Positions 22,809 to 31,699 of a stretch of DNA of 36,971 nucleotides are shown in pieces. Within the stretch, counting starts at the first letter, position 1. Each line of letters opens with the position of its first letter. Made by a program: the position numbers and the translations under genes. The notes beneath the pieces were generated by a model that had not been told where the DNA came from, searched no databases, and saw only the letters and a program-made list of their open reading frames with translations. This DNA comes from an uncultured Clostridia bacterium (lineage in GTDB: Bacteria; Bacillota; Clostridia; Christensenellales; UBA1242): the NCBI GenBank assembly GCA_944381175.1, contig CALWKD010000011.1, positions 1-36,971 on the forward strand, written 5' to 3'.

Positions 22809-24110
22809 ATGTTTAAAACTCTCGTTAATGCTTTCAAAGTAAAAGACCTAAGAAAGAAAATATTGATCACTCTTGGACTTCTCATTCTTTACAGAGTGGG
22901 TTGTGCCTTGGTTTGTCCAGGTTTTGACCTTTCTGAAGCGATTTCAAGCAGTGGTCAAACTGGGACAAGTTTCTTCGGGCTTATGAATATGCTTTCGGGT
23001 GATGCGCTGACAAACGGCTCAATCCTTGCCTTAGGCGTTTCGCCTTATATCACGGCATCGATTGTCATTCAACTTTTGGCAGTTGCAATTCCATCTTGGC
23101 AAAACTTATCAAAACAAGGTGAAGACGGAAGAAGAAAACTGAATCTTTACACCCGTATTGCTGCACTTATTTTGGCACTTGCTCAATCAATCGGAATTGT
23201 TGTTTCGTTTAAAAGTTATATAAACACAAACTTTTTGAACCTTCCTGAATGGCTTATAGCAACTGGAATTGTCTTGATTTTGACCGCTGGTGCAATGTTC
23301 ACAGTTTGGCTTGGTGAAAAAATCACAAAACTCGGCATCGGAAATGGAATGAGTTTGTTGATTTTTGTCGGTATTCTTTCATCTGCCGGCACAGGAATTG
23401 CTAGTGCTTTCAGTGAAGTTGGAAGAGACCTCAATAATCTTTGGACTGTTATCATTTACCTTGCTGCACTCGTTTTGGTGTTCGGGTTTATCGTGTTTAT
23501 AGACTCATCTGAAAGAAGAGTCAATGTCAAATATGCAAAACAAATCAAAGGAAGAAAGATGTATGGTGGTCAGGACACTTACATTCCAATCAGAATGAAT
23601 GCGTCTGGGGTTATGCCAATCATCTTTGCATCCTCACTTTTGACATTGCCACAACTTATTATGAGCATTTTCTGGCCAAATTCAAGTGCATATACTTGGT
23701 ATCAAAACTATATGGGAACAAACTCTTGGGTTTATATAGTTTTGCTTGCGGTGCTCATCTTTGCGTTTGCTTTCTTCTATGCTCAAATCACATTCGACAC
23801 GGAAGATATAAGCAGGCGTTTGCAACAACAAGGTGGGTTTATTCCAGGAATCAGACCTGGCAAGACCACGGCAGATTATTTAAAGAAAATTTCCACAAGA
23901 ATCACGCTTTTCAGTGCAGTTTTCTTGGCAATCATTGCTTTGATTCCAAGTTTGGCATTTAAAGCGATTCCAGACAACTCAACATTTGCAAGTTTGCTCA
24001 ACGCATTCAGCACAACTGGACTTATGATTATGGTTTCGGTTGCTCTTGAATTCGATAAGGGACTCAATGCTCAGATGTTGATGAGAAATTACAAAGGATT
24101 TTTGGACTAA
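22809..24110 (+). CDS. secY: Protein translocase subunit SecY
   Basis: 433 aa with about ten transmembrane helices, the channel of the Sec translocon. Typical segments are the N-terminal KDLRKKILITLGLLILYRVG, the SPYITASIVIQLL of TM2, the cytosolic loop AERRV-like SSERRVNVKYAKQ, and a long C4-C5 loop with PGIRPGKTTADYLKK. No nearby secE or secG. Followed by 119 bases with three stem-loops before adk. Confidence 0.97.
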   Translation: MFKTLVNAFKVKDLRKKILITLGLLILYRVGCALVCPGFDLSEAISSSGQTGTSFFGLMNMLSGDALTNGSILALGVSPYITASIVIQLLAVAIPSWQNLSKQGEDGRRKLNLYTRIAALILALAQSIGIVVSFKSYINTNFLNLPEWLIATGIVLILTAGAMFTVWLGEKITKLGIGNGMSLLIFVGILSSAGTGIASAFSEVGRDLNNLWTVIIYLAALVLVFGFIVFIDSSERRVNVKYAKQIKGRKMYGGQDTYIPIRMNASGVMPIIFASSLLTLPQLIMSIFWPNSSAYTWYQNYMGTNSWVYIVLLAVLIFAFAFFYAQITFDTEDISRRLQQQGGFIPGIRPGKTTADYLKKISTRITLFSAVFLAIIALIPSLAFKAIPDNSTFASLLNAFSTTGLMIMVSVALEFDKGLNAQMLMRNYKGFLD

Positions 24111-24116
24111 AAGTTT

Positions 24117-24214
24117 GCTGATTTCCATCTTTGGAAATCGGCAAAAATTCAAGTCTCAAAAATATCTCGCAAAAGAAATTTTCGATGCGAGTTGGCAAAT
24201 GAAAAATTTGCCAA
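24117..24214 (+). promoter_or_regulatory. Three stem-loops between secY and adk
   Basis: GCTGATTTCCA / TGGAAATCGGC (24117-24142), CTCGCA (24166-24171) / TGCGAG (24186-24191), and a perfect 9-bp stem TTGGCAAAT (24192-24200) / ATTTGCCAA (24206-24214) just before the adk ribosome site. None has a T tail, so processing or translational control is more likely than termination. Confidence 0.5.
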
Positions 24215-24229
24215 ATGGTAGGAGGTTTT

Positions 24230-24856
24230 ATGAATATCATATTACTCGGACCACAATTTTCTGGAAAGGGAACTTTGGCAAGACAAATGGTCAGGGACTT
24301 TGGTTTTGTTCATTTGTCGCTTGGGGATCTCTTTCGAGAAAACATCAAAAATGGGACAGAACTCGGCAAGATTGCAAAGACATATATGGACAAAGGAGTG
24401 CTTGTTCCAAACGAAGTGTCAATGAAAATCCTTGAAGAGAGGGTGAAAGAGGACGACTGCAAGAAAAATGGGGTTATTCTTGATGGAGTCCCAAGGTCTG
24501 TCGAGCAAGCCGAAATCATCTCAAAATTCTTGGATATTGACGCTGTAATTCTTTTGACATTACCTCGTGAGGAAATTATGAGGAGATGTATGGGAAGAAG
24601 AACCTGTAGTAAATGTGGTGAAATTTACAACACTTCTTTCTATGATAAAGACACCTGCAAACTTTGCGGGTCACCATTGTTCCGAAGGGATGACGATAAT
24701 CCGGAAGCAATTAAAACTCGTCTGGAAGTTTATGACAAAGAGACGACACCACTCATAAACTTCTACGCTGATAGGCTGTTTGAAGTCGATAGTTCAAAAG
24801 ACCCAGAGACGACATACAAGCCTGTGAAAAACTTTTTAAAGGAGAGATTGAAGTGA
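24230..24856 (+). CDS. adk: Adenylate kinase
   Basis: 208 aa. Catalyses ATP + AMP to 2 ADP in the cytosol. ATG 24230 has TAGGAGG upstream. The P-loop reads GPQFSGKGT (residues 7-15) instead of the common GPPGAGKGT, but keeps the GKGT core. DGVPRS corresponds to the usual DGFPRT. The LID carries four Cys (126, 129, 143, 146), the zinc form of many Gram-positives. The stop overlaps the map GTG by four bases. Confidence 0.96.
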   Translation: MNIILLGPQFSGKGTLARQMVRDFGFVHLSLGDLFRENIKNGTELGKIAKTYMDKGVLVPNEVSMKILEERVKEDDCKKNGVILDGVPRSVEQAEIISKFLDIDAVILLTLPREEIMRRCMGRRTCSKCGEIYNTSFYDKDTCKLCGSPLFRRDDDNPEAIKTRLEVYDKETTPLINFYADRLFEVDSSKDPETTYKPVKNFLKERLK

Positions 24857-25623
24857 TTCAAAAGACTCCAGCGGAGATTGTGCTCATCAAAAAGGCTTGC
24901 GAGATCACAAGAGACACTCTTGTGTATGCAAAATCACTGGTTAAACCAGGGATTTCCACTTTTGATATTGACAAATCTCTAGAAAAGTTTATAATAGATA
25001 GTGGTGGATCGCCTGCTTGTCTTGGCTATGAAGGTTATCCTGCTGCAACTTGCATTTCTGTCAACGATGTGGTTGTGCACGGGATTCCAAGCAAAGACAT
25101 TGTGCTTAAAGAAGGCGACATTGTCAGCATCGACATTGTGGTGGCATACAAAGGTTATCACGGCGATGCGACAAGGACTTATCCTGTCGGTGAAATCTCA
25201 GAAGAGAAAGCAAAACTGATCAGGGTCACAAAAGAATGTTTTTTTAAGGGAATTGAAAACACAAGAATTGGTGACCGCATTGGAAAAATTTCTCACGCTG
25301 TTCAGACTCACGCAGAGAGCAATGGATTTTCGGTTGTCCGAGAACTCTGTGGACACGGCATAGGTCGAAAAATGCACGAAGCACCATCGGTCTTGAATTT
25401 CGGCAAAGAGACAGACGGACCTGTGATTGTTGAGAACGCCGTTCTCGCAATCGAACCTATGATAAATGCTGGAAAGAAAGAAATTTGGATGCTGAATGAC
25501 GGGTGGGGAATAATTACTCGCGACGGACGACCTAGTGCCCATTATGAAAACACTGTTCTTTTCACAAAGAATGGACCAGAGGTGCTCACATTGGAGAAAG
25601 ATGATGAACATCAACCAAGGTGA
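24853..25623 (+). CDS. map: Methionine aminopeptidase, type I
   Basis: 256 aa. Removes the initiator Met from new proteins. The GTG start overlaps adk, with GGAGAG six bases upstream. All five metal ligands are visible: D94, D105, H168, E201 and E232, within SIDIVV, GDATRTY, CGHGIG, AIEPM and HYENTV. No N-terminal zinc-finger extension. Overlaps the next gene by 20 bases. Confidence 0.97.
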   Translation: MIQKTPAEIVLIKKACEITRDTLVYAKSLVKPGISTFDIDKSLEKFIIDSGGSPACLGYEGYPAATCISVNDVVVHGIPSKDIVLKEGDIVSIDIVVAYKGYHGDATRTYPVGEISEEKAKLIRVTKECFFKGIENTRIGDRIGKISHAVQTHAESNGFSVVRELCGHGIGRKMHEAPSVLNFGKETDGPVIVENAVLAIEPMINAGKKEIWMLNDGWGIITRDGRPSAHYENTVLFTKNGPEVLTLEKDDEHQPR

Positions 25624-25882
25624 TGTCGTTCTGGCAACTGCTGGGAAAGAAAAAAATCAAATTTTTGTTGTTTTGAATGTTGACGCCAAGTTTTGCTGGA
25701 TTGTCGATGGCAAACGACTAAAAATTTCCAAACCGAAAAAGAAAAGCCTAAAACACGTCCAGAAGGCTTCAAAAATTGGGTTTGATACTGAAAAACTCAA
25801 GTCTGGACAAGAAAATGTGAACTCATCCATTAGAAAATTTTTGAAAGAAAGGAGTCTTTATGTCCAAGGAAGATGTGATTGA
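25604..25882 (+). CDS. KOW-domain (L14e-like) RNA-binding protein
   Basis: 92 aa from ATG 25604 (ATG 25601 is also possible), with GGAG seven bases upstream. The N-terminus [20 protein letters not shown] and the basic [14 protein letters not shown] segment match the small KOW/L14e-like proteins found between map and infA in many Clostridia. A role in RNA or ribosome binding is inferred. It overlaps map by 20 and infA by 23 bases, so translation is tightly coupled. Confidence 0.85.
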   Translation: MNINQGDVVLATAGKEKNQIFVVLNVDAKFCWIVDGKRLKISKPKKKSLKHVQKASKIGFDTEKLKSGQENVNSSIRKFLKERSLYVQGRCD

Positions 25883-26081
25883 ATTTGAGGGAGTGGTTAC
25901 GGAAGTTTTGCCAAGTATGACTTTCAAGGTTACCTTGTCAAATGGTCACGTGATTACCGCATATATTTCTGGAAAACTTCGTCAAAATTTCATCAGGATT
26001 ATTGAAGGCGACAAAGTCAAAATTGAGATGAGTCCGTATGATCTTTCCAAAGGAAGAATCACTTGGAGAGACAAAGGTTAA
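25860..26081 (+). CDS. infA: Translation initiation factor IF-1
   Basis: 73 aa, a single OB fold, normal length. [23 protein letters not shown] and [26 protein letters not shown] carry the A-site-binding residues of IF-1. GGAG upstream lies inside the KOW gene. Confidence 0.97.
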   Translation: MSKEDVIEFEGVVTEVLPSMTFKVTLSNGHVITAYISGKLRQNFIRIIEGDKVKIEMSPYDLSKGRITWRDKG

Positions 26082-26094
26082 AAAGGAGCAAAAA

Positions 26095-26211
26095 ATGAAA
26101 GTCAGAGCATCTGTAAAACCAATGTGTGACCAATGTAAAGTTATCAAAAGAAACGGAAAAGTTATGGTTATTTGCCCAAAGAGTGCAAAGCATAAACAAG
26201 TTCAAGGTTAA
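26095..26211 (+). CDS. rpmJ: 50S ribosomal protein L36
   Basis: 38 aa, start ATG 26095 after AAAAGGAG. Starts [14 protein letters not shown]. Zinc ligands are C11, C14, C27 and H33 (zinc form). Gene order infA-rpmJ-rpsM is standard. Confidence 0.97.
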   Translation: MKVRASVKPMCDQCKVIKRNGKVMVICPKSAKHKQVQG

Positions 26212-26320
26212 TCAATTTGAAAGCCCTTGAAAATGCTTGGGTTTCTTTAGAAAAAAACAAAAGTTACATCAAAAAATCAAAACAAAAAGGCGTCGAAAAC
26301 GCCCAAAAGGAGAGAATTAA
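26212..26320 (+). promoter_or_regulatory. rpmJ-rpsM spacer with hairpin
   Basis: The longest gap inside the alpha part of the operon. A perfect hairpin GGCGT-CGAAA-ACGCC (26289-26303) lies just before the rpsM ribosome site (AAAAGGAGAG), followed by A-rich rather than T-rich sequence, so it is not a terminator. A role in translational control of the alpha genes is possible. Confidence 0.4.
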
Positions 26321-26698
26321 ATGGCAAGAATTGCTGGTGTTGACCTTCCAAGAGAGAAGAGATTGGAGTATGGTTTGACTTATATTTACGGAATCGGTGT
26401 TGAGACTTCAAGAAAAATCTGTGAAGCAACTGGAATCTCAATGGATACCAGAGTTAAAGATTTGACAGAAGACCAAATTGCAAAACTTCGTAACTATATC
26501 GACCACAACCTCGTTGTTGAAGGTGAACGTAGATCAAAAGTTAGTATGGATATCAAGAAGTTGAACGAAATCGGCTGTTATCGTGGTATTCGTCACAGAA
26601 AGGGACTCCCAGTTCGTGGACAAAGCACAAAGAACAATGCAAGAACAAGAAAAGGTCCAAAGAAGATTGTCAGCGGAAGTTCTAAAAAAGGAAAGTAA
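26321..26698 (+). CDS. rpsM: 30S ribosomal protein S13
   Basis: 125 aa. [14 protein letters not shown] and the C-terminal [27 protein letters not shown] are diagnostic. S13 contacts the P-site tRNA and bridges to the 50S. Confidence 0.97.
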   Translation: MARIAGVDLPREKRLEYGLTYIYGIGVETSRKICEATGISMDTRVKDLTEDQIAKLRNYIDHNLVVEGERRSKVSMDIKKLNEIGCYRGIRHRKGLPVRGQSTKNNARTRKGPKKIVSGSSKKGK

Positions 26699-26711
26699 GA
26701 GGTAAAAGGAT

Positions 26712-27125
26712 ATGGCAAACGTTAAAAATTCAAACGCTAAAAAGAAAACAACAAAAACTAGAAAGAGAGTTAATAGAAATATTGACAAAGGTCAAGTTCA
26801 TATCACAACCTCTTTCAATAACAATATCATTGTTTTCACAGATATGGAAGGGAATGTTATTTCTTCTTGCTCATCTGGAAGACTTGGACTCAAAGGTTCA
26901 AAAAAGAGCACTCCATTTGCTGCTCAAACTTGCGTTGAGGAAGCAGGAAAGGTTGCGCTTGAAAATGGTATGAAAACAGTTGAAGTTTATGTTAAAGGAC
27001 CAGGAAACGGCAGAGAAAACGCTATCCGTTGTCTTTCAACTCTTGGTTTTAATGTAACACTTATTAAGGATGTTTCTCCAATCGCTCATAACGGTTGCAG
27101 ACCTCCAAAAAGAAGAAGAGTTTAA
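26712..27125 (+). CDS. rpsK: 30S ribosomal protein S11
   Basis: 137 aa. Signatures [21 protein letters not shown] and [15 protein letters not shown]. Slightly long Lys-rich N-terminus. Confidence 0.97.
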   Translation: MANVKNSNAKKKTTKTRKRVNRNIDKGQVHITTSFNNNIIVFTDMEGNVISSCSSGRLGLKGSKKSTPFAAQTCVEEAGKVALENGMKTVEVYVKGPGNGRENAIRCLSTLGFNVTLIKDVSPIAHNGCRPPKRRRV

Positions 27126-27140
27126 AAGGAGAGATGAAAA

Positions 27141-27761
27141 ATGGCAAGAACTATTGAACCTGATTGCCGTCAATGTAGAAGAGAAGGACGCAAACTTTTC
27201 CTTAAAGGTGAAAGATGTTTAACTAAAAAATGTGCTATGGAGAGAAGACCAGTTATTCCTGGACAACACGGTGCATCAAGAAAGAGAGTTACTGAGTACG
27301 GACTTCAACTTCGTGAAAAGCAAAAAGTTAAGAGAATGTACGGCATATTGGAAAAACAATTTCAAAAATATTATGAAGATGCTGTTAAGGCAAAGGGTGT
27401 CACTGGTGAAAATATGTTGTCTTTGATTGAAAGAAGACTTGACAATGTTGTTTACCGTATGGGCATCGGTGCTTCAAGAGCAGAATGTCGTCAAATCGTA
27501 AACCACGGTCACATTTGTGTGAATGGCAAGAGAGTCAACATTGCTTCATACAGAGTTAAGGTTGGAGATGTGATTAGCATCAAAGACAGCAAGAAAGATC
27601 TTGAGATGTTCAAAGACCTTAAGGGTATGAAAATTGTTATGCCAAAATGGTTGGAATTCAATACTGAAACATTGAGTGGAAAAATTCTTGCTCTTCCAAC
27701 AAGAGAAGATATTGACACAGATATCAAGGAACAACTCATTGTCGAATTGTATTCAAGATAA
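27141..27761 (+). CDS. rpsD: 30S ribosomal protein S4, zinc type
   Basis: 206 aa. The N-terminus has C9, C12, C26 and C31, the zinc-binding C+ form. The S4 RNA-binding domain lies at about residues 95-155 ([25 protein letters not shown]). Its place between rpsK and rpoA is the Clostridia arrangement; in Bacillus rpsD lies elsewhere. Confidence 0.97.
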   Translation: MARTIEPDCRQCRREGRKLFLKGERCLTKKCAMERRPVIPGQHGASRKRVTEYGLQLREKQKVKRMYGILEKQFQKYYEDAVKAKGVTGENMLSLIERRLDNVVYRMGIGASRAECRQIVNHGHICVNGKRVNIASYRVKVGDVISIKDSKKDLEMFKDLKGMKIVMPKWLEFNTETLSGKILALPTREDIDTDIKEQLIVELYSR

Positions 27762-27779
27762 TATTAGGGGGATTTTATT

Positions 27780-28733
27780 ATGATGGAAATGGAAAAGCCA
27801 AGAATCACTTGTGAAGAAACTGATGGTGGTCAATTTGCTAGATTTGTCGTTGAACCACTTGAAAAGGGTTACGGAATCACTCTTGGAAACTGTATGAGAA
27901 GAACACTCTTGTCTGCTTTGCCAGGCTCAGCGGTTATCGCGTTCAGAATTGCTGGCGTTGCTCACGAATTTTCAACTATTCGTGGCGTGGCAGAGGATGT
28001 TGTTGACATCGTTTTGAACTTGAAGGGGCTTGCTGTTAAGTGCACAGAGCAAGACAAAAACTTCATCACTTATCTTAAAATAAGAAAGAACACTGCTGGA
28101 GAGGTTACTGCTAGGGACTTTGAACCTAATGACCAGGTCGAAATCCTCAATCCAGACCTCCACATCTGCACAATGGACGAAGGTGCTGTGCTTGATATGG
28201 ATGTTATGATTGGAAATGGTCGCGGTTATGTCACAAGTGAAGAAAACAAAAACAAATACGACAACATTGATTTCATCGCAGTTGACAGCATTTTCTCACC
28301 AGTTAAGAAAGTGAACTTCAGCGTTGACGCAACCAGAGTTGGACAAAGCATTGACTATGACAAACTCACTCTTGAGGTGACCACAAACGGCACAACAACC
28401 GCCCGTGAGATTGTCAGCCTCGCTGGAAAGATCATCAACGAACACGTAAATCTGTTTATTGAACTTTGTTCAGAGATGAGTGATATGTCAATTTTGGTTT
28501 CCAAAGAAGAAGACAAGCAAGTGAAACTTATGGAACTTCCTATTGAAGAAATGGATCTCTCTGTTCGTTCTTACAACTGCTTGAAAAGAGCGGGAATCAA
28601 CACTATTCAAGACCTTCTCAAAAAATCTAAGAGCGATATGTTTAAAGTTCGTAATCTTGGAGCAAAGAGTGTTGAGGAAGTTATTCAAAAACTTGATAGT
28701 TATGGTTTCAGTCTTCGTAAAGACGAAGAATAG
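27780..28733 (+). CDS. rpoA: RNA polymerase subunit alpha
   Basis: 317 aa. The N-terminal assembly domain (to about 230) has the GNCMRRTLLSALPGSAV helix. After a linker, the C-terminal helix-hairpin-helix domain (LSVRSYNCLKRAGINTIQDLL, RNLGAKSVEEV) binds UP-element DNA and activators. ATG 27780 or the adjacent 27783, after AGGGGGAT. A small GTGCC-GTT-GGCAC hairpin follows the stop. Confidence 0.98.
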   Translation: MMEMEKPRITCEETDGGQFARFVVEPLEKGYGITLGNCMRRTLLSALPGSAVIAFRIAGVAHEFSTIRGVAEDVVDIVLNLKGLAVKCTEQDKNFITYLKIRKNTAGEVTARDFEPNDQVEILNPDLHICTMDEGAVLDMDVMIGNGRGYVTSEENKNKYDNIDFIAVDSIFSPVKKVNFSVDATRVGQSIDYDKLTLEVTTNGTTTAREIVSLAGKIINEHVNLFIELCSEMSDMSILVSKEEDKQVKLMELPIEEMDLSVRSYNCLKRAGINTIQDLLKKSKSDMFKVRNLGAKSVEEVIQKLDSYGFSLRKDEE

Positions 28734-28814
28734 TGCCGTTGGCACATTTTAAAGGTTTAAAAGAATCTTATTAAAAATAAAAGGGGTTTGAAACCTCTAA
28801 AAAGGAGTTTAGTT

Positions 28815-29324
28815 ATGGCTAACGATAAATTAGGCAGACCTTCAAAAGAAAGAAATGCAATGCTTCGTGGTCAAGTTTCATCACTTCTTTGGAATGGAAA
28901 GATTGAGACAACTTTGGCAAAGGCAAAATCTACTGCAAGACTTGCAGAAAAGATTATCACGATTGCAATCAACTCTTATGAAGACACTGTGAAGGTTGAA
29001 AAAGAAGTTAAGGGTGCTGACGGCAAGAAGACAAAGACACAAGTTCTCAATGATGGACCAAAGAAACTCGCTGCAAGAAGAAAGATTATGGGTTATGTTT
29101 ACGACTTGCAAGAGCAAAGAAAACCAAAAGAGTCTATCACTGCTTATCAAGCACGAATCGAAGGTATCAACCACCCACTCATTGAAAAGATTTTCAATGT
29201 TTATGCTCCAAAATATGCAGAAAGAGCAAAACAAGTTGGACAAGGTGGTGGATACACAAGAATTATCAAACTTGGACAACGCCGTGGTGATGCCGCTGAT
29301 ATGGCTGTTGTTGAATTGATTTAA
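28815..29324 (+). CDS. rplQ: 50S ribosomal protein L17, long form
   Basis: 169 aa from ATG 28815 (AAAGGAG upstream), against ~115-127 in many bacteria. The N-terminal LGRPSKERNAMLRGQVSSLL and C-terminal GGGYTRIIKLGQRRGDAADMAVVEL blocks are intact. The extra ~45 residues sit in the middle (about 65-130). The operon's last gene, followed by a terminator. Confidence 0.95.
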   Translation: MANDKLGRPSKERNAMLRGQVSSLLWNGKIETTLAKAKSTARLAEKIITIAINSYEDTVKVEKEVKGADGKKTKTQVLNDGPKKLAARRKIMGYVYDLQEQRKPKESITAYQARIEGINHPLIEKIFNVYAPKYAERAKQVGQGGGYTRIIKLGQRRGDAADMAVVELI

Positions 29325-29340
29325 TTTAAAAATTTTCAAT

Positions 29341-29380
29341 AAAAAATTCTTCTGTTTTTTTGCAGGAGATTTTTTTATTT
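29341..29380 (+). terminator. Terminator of the S10-spc-alpha operon
   Basis: Stem CTTCTG (29349-29354) / CAGGAG (29363-29368) with flanking A and T runs. The only clear terminator after 13298. Confidence 0.75.
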
Positions 29381-29512
29381 TCGTAATTTTGTGCTATGTA
29401 AAAGAAGTAAGTGTTTGAGTTTAAAATTAAAATTTAGGCAGAAAATATCCCAAGTCCGAGGAAACTTTTTCACAAAAATGTCAATTTTAGGCGTTTTTTC
29501 ATAAAAAATAAT

Positions 29513-30406
29513 ATGTTTGACGGAATAAAATGCGAAAAAAATGCATCTTTGAAAGACCTCTCCACAATTAAAATTGGAGGAAAGGCGAAATATATTGTTT
29601 TTCCGAAAGATGAAGCGGAAATCGAAATGGTTTTGCAAGAGGCGAAAAGGTTGGATGAAAAGGTCTTAATTCTTGGAAACGGAAGCAACACTCTTTTTGA
29701 TGTTGAGTTTTTTGGTGGAGTCGTTATTTCAACCAGAGAAATCAAAGAGATAGAGAAAATTGGAAAAGAGAAAGTTTTTGTCGGCGCAGGTGCAAATTTG
29801 TTTTCTTTAAATCTCACACTCTCTCAAATGGGGCTGGGAGGTTTGGAATGGTCTTACGGCATCCCTGCCTCTTTTGGCGGACTTGTCTATATGAACGGCG
29901 GGGCCTTTGGGAGCGAGATAAAGGATTTTCTTGAGATTGTGAGAGTGCTAAGAAATGGAAAAATTGAGGATTTGAAAGCGAGCGAGATTGAATTTGCTTA
30001 CAGAACTTCGAATCTAAAAAATTGCATCATTTTGGGTGGGGTTTTGGCGTTAAAAGAAGAAAAAATAGAAAAAATTAAAGAAAAAATGCAAAATTACCTC
30101 CAAAAAAGGCAACTGACCCAACCGTATGATTTCCCGTCGCTTGGAAGCACCTTCAAACATATAGGGGAAAATGGTGGCGAAATTATATATCCCGCAAAAT
30201 TGATTGACAGTCTGGGGCTTAAAGGTGTTAAAATAGGAGGAGTTGAAGTTTCAACAAAACATGCGGGATTTCTGATAAATTCTGGAAACGGCTCGGCGGA
30301 AGATTATTTGAGTTTGGCGAAACTTATTGAACAAAAAGTCTATGAGAGATTCGGCTTAAAACTTGAAAAAGAGGTTGTTTTGTTGAGCGAATTGGAGGAG
30401 AAATGA
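29513..30406 (+). CDS. murB: UDP-N-acetylenolpyruvoylglucosamine reductase
   Basis: 297 aa. FAD-dependent reduction of UDP-GlcNAc-enolpyruvate to UDP-MurNAc, in peptidoglycan synthesis. The FAD-binding part has LGNGSNTLF (about 54-62) and YGIPASFGGLVYMNGGAFG. The catalytic set is visible: YRTSNL (Tyr163/Arg164), Ser212 in GSTFKH, and Glu287 in LEKEVVLL. No clear ribosome site precedes ATG 29513, unlike nearly all its neighbours, so it may be weakly or leaderlessly translated. The stop overlaps dtd by four bases. Confidence 0.95.
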   Translation: MFDGIKCEKNASLKDLSTIKIGGKAKYIVFPKDEAEIEMVLQEAKRLDEKVLILGNGSNTLFDVEFFGGVVISTREIKEIEKIGKEKVFVGAGANLFSLNLTLSQMGLGGLEWSYGIPASFGGLVYMNGGAFGSEIKDFLEIVRVLRNGKIEDLKASEIEFAYRTSNLKNCIILGGVLALKEEKIEKIKEKMQNYLQKRQLTQPYDFPSLGSTFKHIGENGGEIIYPAKLIDSLGLKGVKIGGVEVSTKHAGFLINSGNGSAEDYLSLAKLIEQKVYERFGLKLEKEVVLLSELEEK

Positions 30407-30840
30407 AAGCGGTTATTCAGGTGGTTGGACAAGCAGAATTGTCCGTTGATGGCGGAATCGTGTCAAAAATCGGGAAAGGACTTGTGGTTTTCTTTTGCGT
30501 TGAAAAAGGTGATGTTGAAGAAAAATTGCAGTTTTTTGTCAAAAAAATACCGAATTTACGCATTTTTCCAGATGAAAATGGAAAAACGAACCTTTCAGTC
30601 AAAGATGTCACAGGAGAGGTGTTGTTTGTTTCACAATTCACTTTGGCGGGAGATTGTGAAAAGGGGAATCGACCAAGTTTTGTAAATGCTGAAGAGCCAG
30701 AGAGGGCTAAAAGTCTTTATCTAAAATGTGCAAAACTTTTGGAAGAAACTGGCGTGCAAGTCAAATTGGGAGTTTTTGGTGCAGATATGAAGATAACTCA
30801 ACAAAACGACGGACCTTTCACAATTATTCTCCAAAGATGA
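30403..30840 (+). CDS. dtd: D-aminoacyl-tRNA deacylase
   Basis: 145 aa. Hydrolyses D-amino acids mischarged on tRNA. The family SQFTL motif (77-81) and the Gly-cisPro motif (G137-P138) are intact, although the usual GPVT reads GPFT. The start MKAVIQVVGQAEL resembles other DTDs, though less typical than MRAVVQRV. The ATG overlaps the murB stop (ATGA). Confidence 0.93.
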   Translation: MKAVIQVVGQAELSVDGGIVSKIGKGLVVFFCVEKGDVEEKLQFFVKKIPNLRIFPDENGKTNLSVKDVTGEVLFVSQFTLAGDCEKGNRPSFVNAEEPERAKSLYLKCAKLLEETGVQVKLGVFGADMKITQQNDGPFTIILQR

Positions 30841-30887
30841 GAAAAGTTTTATTTATTAGTCAAGATTTGTTTTATCTCTCAAAAAAC

Positions 30888-30917
30888 TTGTAAAAATTCA
30901 TAAAAATTTGGTAAAAT
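30888..30917 (+). promoter_or_regulatory. Promoter for the PHP-whiA-dnaE genes
   Basis: TTGTAA (30888-30893), 18-bp spacer, TAAAAT (30912-30917) with extended TG. Confidence 0.65.
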
Positions 30918-30934
30918 GATAGCAAGGAGTTTTT

Positions 30935-31699
30935 ATGCTGTTATATGGGGATTATCACACACACACGACATATTCAAGACACAAGCACGGCAAAGGCAGT
31001 GTGCTTGAAAATGCTTCTGTTGCGGCGGATAAGGGACTTAAGGAAATTGCAATCACTGAGCATGGCTTCAATCACTGGGCTTTCGGATTGAGAAGGAAAA
31101 ACATTCCACAACTTCAAGAGGATATTCTGAATGCGAAAGAGGTGACTGGGGTCAATGTTCTTTTTGGAATCGAGGCAAATTTGATTTCTCTTGACGGAGA
31201 TATTGATATAAAAGAGATGGATTATGAGTTTCTTGATGTGCTTTTAATGGGTTATCACAAGGCAGTGAGCACCGTCACATTCAAGGACAAAGTCCTGTTG
31301 AATTGGGCAAACGCATTTGATGCAATATTTAGGCCGAGCAAAGAGAGAATAAACAGAAACACAACCGCTTTTTTGAAGGCTTTGGACAAGTATCCGATTG
31401 ATGTGATAACGCACTTGAATTATGGATTTGAGACTGACACCATTGCAGTTGCGAAAATGGCAAAGCAGAAGGGGGTTTTGGTTGAACTCAACGGGAAAAG
31501 GATAAGTTTCACTGAAGAGGAAATCGAGATTATGAAAGATGAAGGGGTGAAGTTTATCATAAACTCGGATGCACACACTCCAGAAAAAGTCGGAGAGGTC
31601 AACAACGGTCTCAATCTTGTTTATAAATACAACATTCCACTCTCTCAGGTGGTGAATGTTGACAAATTGCCAAAATTTCACAATAAAAGGGGATTTTGA
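30935..31699 (+). CDS. PHP-domain metal-dependent phosphoesterase
   Basis: 254 aa, a stand-alone PHP domain of the YcdX/histidinol-phosphatase-like type. The metal-binding motifs are DYHTHTTYS (6-14), ITEHG (about 40-44), the IEAN segment, ITHLNYG and SDAHTPE (about 213). The substrate is unknown; phosphate-ester hydrolysis is a family inference. AAGGAG five bases before ATG. The stop overlaps the whiA start by one base. Confidence 0.88.
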   Translation: MLLYGDYHTHTTYSRHKHGKGSVLENASVAADKGLKEIAITEHGFNHWAFGLRRKNIPQLQEDILNAKEVTGVNVLFGIEANLISLDGDIDIKEMDYEFLDVLLMGYHKAVSTVTFKDKVLLNWANAFDAIFRPSKERINRNTTAFLKALDKYPIDVITHLNYGFETDTIAVAKMAKQKGVLVELNGKRISFTEEEIEIMKDEGVKFIINSDAHTPEKVGEVNNGLNLVYKYNIPLSQVVNVDKLPKFHNKRGF

